Made by a program: the position numbers and the translations under genes. The notes below the pieces were generated by a model, which had not been told where the DNA came from, ran no database searches, and saw only the letters and a program-made list of their open reading frames with translations. DNA of 64,000 nt, from the NCBI GenBank assembly GCA_963931925.1, contig OZ007570.1, positions 41,003,687 to 41,067,686 of the forward strand. The letters are read 5' to 3'. Positions 59,901 to 64,000 of the stretch are shown piece by piece (position 1 is the stretch's first letter; each line of letters begins with the position of its first letter). Source of the DNA: Onchidella celtica. Taxonomy: Eukaryota; Mollusca; Gastropoda; Systellommatophora; Onchidiidae.

Positions 59901-62900
59901 TCAGTGACATCCAGCGGATTACTGGTCAGAATGATTATGTACCAAGTGACCCTCGTGAACTTGCCAACCAGTTGTTCATGACCTGTTACATGGGCTCAGA
60001 AAACAGTTCAGCAGAAACACGTGCGTGCGCACAGGAATTGGCAGATCAGATTGGCAGGTATGGAATTTACCTGAAAAGCAATTTTGGCAGTGCGTTTGTC
60101 CAGAATTTGAGCTGTGTGAGATTTACCTCATTACCCCCCTTAGTGTTCTATATCTGTGTATGTTATATTCTAAATTTTATTACAGAGAGTAGAGACCTGT
60201 AAAATTTCCGACTATTTTATCATGGCCAAAGAGTTGCCTCGGATTTCCGACAATTTTGGTTTGAGCAAAAAATTCCGACCCGATCTTAGACAACGTCATA
60301 TTTCCGATGCGGTACTTAATAATAAACTGGGGAACGTCGTAAAGGTAAGGCAGCGAAAATGTACGAATGCTATTGACTACGACGGCCATGTTTTGGAGCA
60401 TAAGTATTCACATGCCCATGTATTCTTGCTGCGCTGCTACGGTACCGAAAAAATTTCATACTATTTTGTCACCAGCCACTTACAGGTCTGAGAGTAGTTG
60501 ACCACATCCTCGGATATCTGTGATTCAAGTTGTTGCTTTGTATTTTCTTGAAATTGTTGTTTATTGAGAACTGACCAATTGCTGTGTATGGTATAGTGCA
60601 ATTTAGTCCACTTTTCAAGACATTTCTGCAAGATTGACAAAATTTGAGTAGGGCCTGGTAGGGAGTGCAAAAATAACCTTCCAATAATTTTTTTTTTTCA
60701 TTAAATTTCGCAATCCATTATTCACATTACATATTGGTATCTCTGTAATTCAAAAAAAAAAAAAGGAGGATAGTGGGTAGACTGAGAAAGAAGCTTTTGG
60801 GGTTTGTTCCATGTAATCTGTTGATTCAGTAAGAAATTTAGCTTATCAGGAGTACAGTTAAAAATATGATTTTGTCACTGTATAATTTGATTTAATACAT
60901 ATTCTGAATGTAGCGCTTTATGTCAAGCTTTATGTTATCCTTACATTAATTTCCATTGGTATCTAGTCAGACATATTACAGGGTTAGGATTCTGTTACAT
61001 CAGCAGAACTCTCCTTAATTGAGATAATTCACATTATTTTCATTTCAGTTATCATGCAGGGATCACTATTGACATTGCTTTGGAAGCATTGCTGAAAATC
61101 TTTTCCTTGGCTTTCAAGGTAACGCCTAAGTTCAAGGCACATGGTGGTAGCCTAAGAGAAAATCTTGCAATGCAGAATGTTCAGGTGAGAAAGACCAGGC
61201 TTCTTTAAGAGAGTTTTGGATGTTTTCAATCAAAAGATTTACTATTATCTCTGGAATGCAGGTTTTTAATTTTGCCATGTCAGCATCACTTATGGGGAAT
61301 GGCTAGGTTGTTTAATAATCAGGTGGTTTTTTCCCATCTTTTTACTGCCATCATTAATTACATCTGTGGGGGATTGGAGATATGACTCAAGCTTTATGAA
61401 TTCAGATCTATTTTAGAAATAAATATCAAATCTCAATTTACTTATAAGAGACTTGGAATAAAAGTACAGTTTCTGGTCATTCATTTTTTATAACTACTTG
61501 GAGACAATCTTTAAGATTTCAGTTCCCTGTGGTAGTGATTTTGATTATCAAAACAAGCAAATGTGAGGCAGCCTGAGAAAACTTTGCACTTTTCACTGGC
61601 TCATGTTTCGAGGTATAGGGCAAAAAAGGTAAAAACGTGACTTAGGGTCAAAATTGAGTTCATGGCAAAAATAGCATCTTAAACCATTTATAAACGTCAT
61701 CTGAAAAGTATTTAACGATTTATCACCATTTGCCGAGCTTTCTCAGGCTGCCTCACAAATATGCTGATCTCGTCATGCTATGTTGCTTTGTAATAATGTA
61801 CTGTTGCAGTGTCCTTAGGGATAAGTTTTCTGAAATAAAGTTATGGATACCCACTCATAGACAATTTCAATGAGGCACATCACTGGTAGAGCAAGGTTGA
61901 TACATTACATTATCTATGTATGTTACTGATTCTGTCTCCAGGCTCGTGTGAGGATGGTTCTGTCTTATCTGTTTGCTCAGCTTAGCTTATGGGCTAGGGG
62001 CAAGTCTGGTGGACTCCTTGTTTTGGGCTCAGCTAATGTTGATGAAAGGTAAATACACTTTGTGTAATACCTTTTCAGTGCTGATGGGAATTGCTTTGCA
62101 ATTTTTGCATTAAAAAATATGTTGTAAAGTGATACTGGTAGATTTGCAGCCTCTGTCTCAAGACAAATTAATTGGATCAGTGCCTTATATTTATTCTAAA
62201 AAAAAAAAAAATTAAATCTCTTCAAGTTTACATCCTTAACCCATACCTGCGCGCTATGCCTTAAAGCCTGCTGTCCAGTCAGTGACCTTACTCTTGGGGA
62301 ATTTTATCTGGGTGGCACTGACCCTTGCCAATGTGTGATGACCACACTAACCGCTATCCATGTGGTTTGGTTTGTTTTTGATCAGTATGAAAACATTTGC
62401 TGCTATGCCTTATCACTCTTGATAATGAATTAACCAGCAAAACCTTTGTCTGTAAGTCCCTAGCCAATGATCAGACTTATGATACCAACTGACAGCTGTA
62501 ATTTTCATGAGAACGAAGCATGATAACTAACCACGCCCCCTAAGCCCTGAACCAAACCTGTTTCATCCAGATTGACACATACTAATGAACCAATGTGGGC
62601 ATTTGGGACAAAGGTTATTTCAGAGCTTGTTTCTGATTGGTTCTTATATACAGACAACTCTAGATGATAGTCAGCTTGTGAGAAAATGAGATAATATTGG
62701 AAATTTGTTGAGCAACAGTTCGCATGTTGATGTTACACCTTTTGATAGTGTGGGGAGAGCCTTTGATAGCTTAGTCTTTGTGAGTTCGACCAGTGGTTTA
62801 TTGGTTAACATGCCCTTGTCACAATGCCTTTGATTTAGAAGAGATACTGTGACAATAAGACCGTAGTTACGTCTCAACGAGGACAGTGATCTGATGTGTG

Positions 62901-63932
62901 AAAATATGGCTTGCGTGTGGCGCGGTCAACTTGACATTGCTGTATTGATATGTCCATGCAAAGTGAGTGCCTTGAAAGTTGATGCCATATTCGGATGCCT
63001 CTCGCAGCATAGTAGTCCACTATTTACACTGGCATTTCATGGTTTGAATGAGACATAAAATTATTATTAATTTTGTTTTAATGTATTTTCAGCTTGCGAG
63101 GCTATATGACCAAGTATGACTGCTCAAGTGCAGATATAAATCCTATTGGTGGAATCTCAAAGACTGACTTGAGACGTTTCATACAACATTGCTCTAAATT
63201 TTACAGGTTCTCAGCTCTAGAAAAGTATGTATCATTAAACATTGTGGTTTGATTATTGTACTGTCCATTTCCATTGAAAGTTGATGCTGTGCTGATCATG
63301 GTTGGTGTGCTGCATCCCTACAGTCAGTAAAGCACTGAACACTGAAAAATATCTTTGGCAGGGAACCAGCTATAATGAAGCCATTTGGAAATATCTGATT
63401 TTCCTATTGCTGCTTGTTACACATAATTACGGACATATGTTATTCTCTGTATAGTTTTGTGGAAGGAGGCATTAAGCTTTTAGATTTGAGTATATTGACT
63501 CCTTTAAAATGTTTCTGCAGGGAAACATTTAATTTTTTATTTGTGTAGACTTCAGGTCTAAAACTATTGCTCAAATGTCAAAAAGAGGTGTAGAATACTT
63601 TGGAATGATAGGAAATACTAAGAATTTGTTAGCAGGAATGTTTAATGTCCGTCCGCAGCGGAAGGTTCCTATGTGGAAAATTTATTATCTTTAAATTGAG
63701 GCAAAGGGAGCACATCTATAACATGTCTGGAAGTATCCTGCATGATATTTGGAATGAGGGTTGTGCTATGTCTTTCATTTCTCCATAATGGAGAGCAGAG
63801 ATGGAAATTAGAAATTTGATATAATAATATGTACTTCAAATGTTTTACCTGTGTGTCCCTAGGATTTATAAAGCCCCGCCAACTGCTGAATTGGAGCCTT
63901 TGGAGGACGGGAAGATTGCACAAACAGATGAG
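44876..63932 (+). CDS. NADSYN1: Glutamine-dependent NAD+ synthetase, 14 internal exons (5' and 3' ends missing)
   Basis: This enzyme makes NAD+ from deamido-NAD+ (nicotinic acid adenine dinucleotide) with ATP, taking ammonia from glutamine; it is cytosolic in animals. Exons: 44876-44927, 45237-45353, 45824-45877, 46559-46700, 47049-47255, 49374-49505, 54980-55054, 55716-55843, 56301-56452, 59889-60057, 61049-61184, 61942-62048, 63093-63224, 63863-63932. Together they give 1673 nt, about 557 codons in one open frame; the human protein is about 706 residues. The N-terminal nitrilase-fold glutaminase shows the expected Glu (QELEIS), Lys (RPKIML) and Cys (AEICEELW). The synthetase domain has the ATP-binding PP-loop SGGIDSS, then GSANVDE and [14 protein letters not shown]. 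All junctions are GT..AG with matching phase. The first coding exon (start Met, family motif near LNQWALDF) was not found upstream, and the C-terminus is beyond the window. It looks like a working single-copy gene despite heavy transposon load in its introns. Confidence 0.97.
45237..45353 (+). CDS. NADSYN1: NADSYN1 exon, glutaminase domain
   Basis: Reads [20 protein letters not shown] and onward to CQDILCDVG(M), matching the human [20 protein letters not shown] region. Acceptor attcag, donor gtgagt; it ends with AT of the Met codon. Confidence 0.96.
45824..45877 (+). CDS. NADSYN1: NADSYN1 exon, glutaminase domain
   Basis: Short 54-bp exon reading (M)[17 protein letters not shown](K), equivalent to human MPVMHRNVRYNCRVIFLNR. 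Acceptor ttcag, donor gtgagt; phases match both neighbours. Confidence 0.96.
46559..46700 (+). CDS. NADSYN1: NADSYN1 exon, glutaminase domain (Lys catalytic region)
   Basis: Reads [19 protein letters not shown] and on to [12 protein letters not shown]. The Lys in RPK is the catalytic Lys of the glutaminase site. Acceptor tttag, donor gtaact; ends at a codon boundary. Confidence 0.97.
47049..47255 (+). CDS. NADSYN1: NADSYN1 exon, glutaminase nucleophile Cys
   Basis: 69 codons, [20 protein letters not shown] followed by [10 protein letters not shown]. The Cys of EICEELW is the glutaminase nucleophile. It continues through [19 protein letters not shown] and ends [10 protein letters not shown] before donor gtgata. 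Confidence 0.98.
48449..49292 (-). mobile_element. 5'-truncated LINE (L2/CR1-like) in NADSYN1 intron
   Basis: Minus-strand frame 49277-48711 (188 residues, open) includes [36 protein letters not shown] and [20 protein letters not shown], the thumb and C-terminal part of LINE reverse transcriptases (YLG...D, YG...W). The 3' UTR contains TTGTACAAGGACGAATAAAA and ends in a TTATC-type pentamer tail (48449-48471). The catalytic domain is missing. Confidence 0.85.
49374..49505 (+). CDS. NADSYN1: NADSYN1 exon, glutaminase domain
   Basis: 44 codons: [20 protein letters not shown], then [20 protein letters not shown] and LEEV. It matches human [20 protein letters not shown] and the residues after it. 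Acceptor tgcag, donor gtaagg. The following 5.5 kb intron holds the transposon nest. Confidence 0.97.
50017..51206 (+). mobile_element. LINE fragment with RNase H domain, 11-bp target duplication
   Basis: Carries an RNase H domain: [46 protein letters not shown] and [19 protein letters not shown] supply the D-E-D-D catalytic residues. A cysteine-rich end [17 protein letters not shown] follows. Broken by an in-frame stop near 50391 and a frameshift near 50460. Target duplication ATGT(T/C)TACTTT at 50006-50016 and 51207-51217. RNase H after reverse transcriptase points to the I/Jockey/R1-related group. The reverse transcriptase itself is missing. Confidence 0.8.
50171..50334 (+). mobile_element. 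SINE 3' piece inserted in the LINE
   Basis: Matches the 3' part of SINE 9058-9528: GCCGAAAGGCCGCTGCCCGG, poly-C tract, CCAGAACAAGAAATAATAAA and AAAATAAAGACCTCAAATC. 9-bp target duplication ACCAATCAG flanks it (about 50164-50172 and 50331-50339; boundaries uncertain by 1-2 bases). 5'-truncated, which is more usual for LINE-driven insertions. Confidence 0.8.
51913..52891. mobile_element. AAAT-target TIR element, long form
   Basis: 979 bp. Left end GTGTGGTGGCCCGAGAAAAC then CCACCACATG; right end, other strand, GTGTGGTGGCCTGAGAAAAC then CCACCACATG. Flanked by AAAT (51909-51912, 52892-52895). The empty site is confirmed by the partner sequence near 53740. No open frame for a transposase. Contains a (GA)n run at 52357-52371. 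Confidence 0.88.
53463..54877 (+). mobile_element. TTAA-flanked element with long inverted ends, nested
   Basis: 1415 bp. TTAA at 53463-53466 and 54874-54877. Left end TTAACCCCAGTCCTGCGGGA, right end on the other strand TTAACCCTCGTCCTGCAGGA; both continue GGCCACTATATTGGCCTCCC and show a second CCTG(C/T)GGGAGGCCA block about 80-95 bp in. A further TTAA end, TTAACCCTCATCCTGCG on the minus strand at 54582, shows that the interior (about 53640-54582) is a copy of the family at 49865. piggyBac-like by target and end sequence; no transposase. Confidence 0.8.
54980..55054 (+). CDS. NADSYN1: NADSYN1 exon, linker region
   Basis: 25 codons, [20 protein letters not shown] then SRSVV, equivalent to human [20 protein letters not shown]. 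Acceptor taacag, donor gtaggt. Confidence 0.94.
55716..55843 (+). CDS. NADSYN1: NADSYN1 exon, linker to synthetase domain
   Basis: Reads [20 protein letters not shown] and ends [10 protein letters not shown](R), equivalent to human SRASPYPRVKVDFALS...YHSPEEEIS. Acceptor tccag, donor gtagga; ends with AG of a split Arg codon. Confidence 0.95.
56301..56452 (+). CDS. NADSYN1: NADSYN1 exon, PP-loop ATP-binding motif
   Basis: Reads [20 protein letters not shown] then [27 protein letters not shown] is the PP-loop motif that binds ATP pyrophosphate in the N-type ATP pyrophosphatase fold. Acceptor ttaag, donor gtaagt. The following intron carries an RTE-like LINE. Confidence 0.98.
56565..58520 (+). 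mobile_element. RTE-like LINE with intact reverse transcriptase frame, in NADSYN1 intron
   Basis: Frame open from about 56633; Met at 56784 gives 569 residues ending at 58493. Reverse transcriptase motifs: [14 protein letters not shown] (residues 86-99), [11 protein letters not shown] (214-224), [13 protein letters not shown] (273-285), catalytic YADD (314-317), then FKYLGS and [20 protein letters not shown]. The C-terminal end is typical of RTE-type endonuclease-reverse transcriptases. The endonuclease domain is absent (5' truncated). A possible target duplication ACAGGTGAGG lies at 56555-56564 and 58521-58530. Sense orientation relative to NADSYN1. The intact frame suggests a fairly recent insertion. 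Confidence 0.9.
56633..58493 (+). pseudogene. LINE reverse transcriptase ORF, 5'-truncated
   Basis: Over 600 codons open with no stop. In-frame sequence before the Met at 56784 reads [20 protein letters not shown] then [15 protein letters not shown], so the ORF is a truncated part of a longer ORF2 rather than starting at 56784. Polymerase catalytic residues (D of FIDYS, DD of YADD) are present; without its endonuclease it is unlikely to mobilise itself. Confidence 0.85.
58521..59888. other. NADSYN1 intron sequence after the LINE
   Basis: A TA-preceded CAGTGGAACCTGCTG at 58793 resembles a pogo-like end but has no partner. (GA)n at 59041-59061. Confidence 0.4.
59889..60057 (+). CDS. NADSYN1: NADSYN1 exon, synthetase domain
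   Basis: Reads [20 protein letters not shown] then [20 protein letters not shown], matching human [25 protein letters not shown]. Acceptor ttcag, donor gtatgg; both phases fit. Confidence 0.97.
61049..61184 (+). CDS. NADSYN1: NADSYN1 exon, synthetase domain
   Basis: Reads [20 protein letters not shown] and ends [14 protein letters not shown] (human GGSSRENLALQNVQ). Acceptor ttcag, donor gtgaga. Confidence 0.97.
61563..61756. mobile_element. AAAT-target TIR element, short form
   Basis: 194 bp. Left end GTGAGGCAGCCTGAGAAAAC; right end on the other strand GTGAGGCAGCCTGAGAAAGC. Flanked by AAAT (61559-61562, 61757-61760). Interior includes GACTTAGGGTCAAAAT, comparable with GACCCCGGGTCAAAAT in the long form. 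Lies in a NADSYN1 intron. Confidence 0.85.
61942..62048 (+). CDS. NADSYN1: NADSYN1 exon, synthetase domain
   Basis: Reads [20 protein letters not shown] then [22 protein letters not shown] is a strongly conserved NAD synthetase signature. Acceptor tccag, donor gtaaat. Confidence 0.98.
62236..63015 (-). mobile_element. TTAA-type element, copy 3, old and diverged
   Basis: Reverse-orientation copy of 31402-32180: TTAACCCATACCTGCGCGCT at the left, GGTCAGTGACC-like motifs, CTGATTGGTTCTTA, CAGCTTGTGAGAAAATGAGA and CTCTCGCAG at the right. The right TTAA end is lost or mutated. It ends about 75 bp before the exon at 63093. Confidence 0.8.
63093..63224 (+). CDS. NADSYN1: NADSYN1 exon, synthetase domain
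   Basis: Reads [20 protein letters not shown] then [13 protein letters not shown], near-identical to human [20 protein letters not shown]. Acceptor ttcag, donor gtatgt. A diverged TTAA-type element ends only about 75 bp upstream. Confidence 0.98.
63863..63932 (+). CDS. NADSYN1: NADSYN1 exon, synthetase domain (last in window)
   Basis: Reads [20 protein letters not shown] then TDE, equivalent to human [22 protein letters not shown]. Acceptor cctag, donor gtaatc. Family length predicts further exons to the right of the window. Confidence 0.96.
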
Positions 63933-64000
63933 GTAATCATGTGAGACAATTGCCCAAATTCTACAGGATTAGAGAATTAGTACCCCATTTGAAATGAAAT

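Overview
This is a 64 kb piece of a repeat-rich animal nuclear genome. Protein-coding sequence is a small fraction, cut into short exons with GT..AG introns. The rest is a mix of LINE, SINE, LTR-like and non-autonomous DNA transposon sequence. The AT-rich base composition, the many AGATCT/TCTAGA arrays, the CR1-, L2- and RTE-like LINE relics and the tRNA-derived SINEs suggest a lophotrochozoan, most likely a gastropod mollusc. That placement is inference; no rRNA or mitochondrial sequence is present to fix it. There are no operons, CRISPR arrays or other prokaryotic features.

Three genes are recognisable, all with mitochondrial or NAD/CoA metabolic roles. (1) ACAT1-like acetoacetyl-CoA thiolase, minus strand: two N-terminal exons (2665-2782 and 1666-1761); later exons lie left of the window and the transit-peptide exon was not found. 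(2) MPC2-like mitochondrial pyruvate carrier, minus strand: four exons at 28202-28242, 25007-25091, 22377-22488 and 20929-20977, complete to the stop codon and lacking only the first coding exon. (3) NADSYN1-like glutamine-dependent NAD+ synthetase, plus strand: 14 consecutive exons from 44876 to 63932 that keep one reading frame across every junction; the first exon was not found and the 3' end runs off the right edge. I checked the splice phases by hand.

Region by region. 1-2800: thiolase exons and a pogo-like TIR element. 2800-12750: SINE copies, a long inverted-repeat (foldback) structure with tRNA-Asp-like arms, LINE tails and a TA-flanked MITE. 12750-20900: mostly featureless, with a 1.2 kb LTR-like repeat and an unclassified TIR element. 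20900-28250: MPC2 with two MITEs in its introns. 28250-44800: intergenic, with an inverted pair of TTAA-flanked elements (one split by another TIR element), a hAT-type MITE, and a second LTR-like copy flanked by a 282-bp direct duplication and itself split by a LINE. 44876-64000: NADSYN1. Its 5.5 kb intron 49506-54979 is almost wholly a nest of transposons, and its 3.4 kb intron 56453-59888 carries a LINE with an intact reverse transcriptase frame.

No transposase gene was recognised for any of the TIR families, so all look non-autonomous. The best candidates for undescribed biology are the AAAT-target TIR family, the tRNA-bearing foldback structure, the SINE family with exchangeable 3' tails, the TTAA-targeting families and the 282-bp duplication around the LTR-like element.
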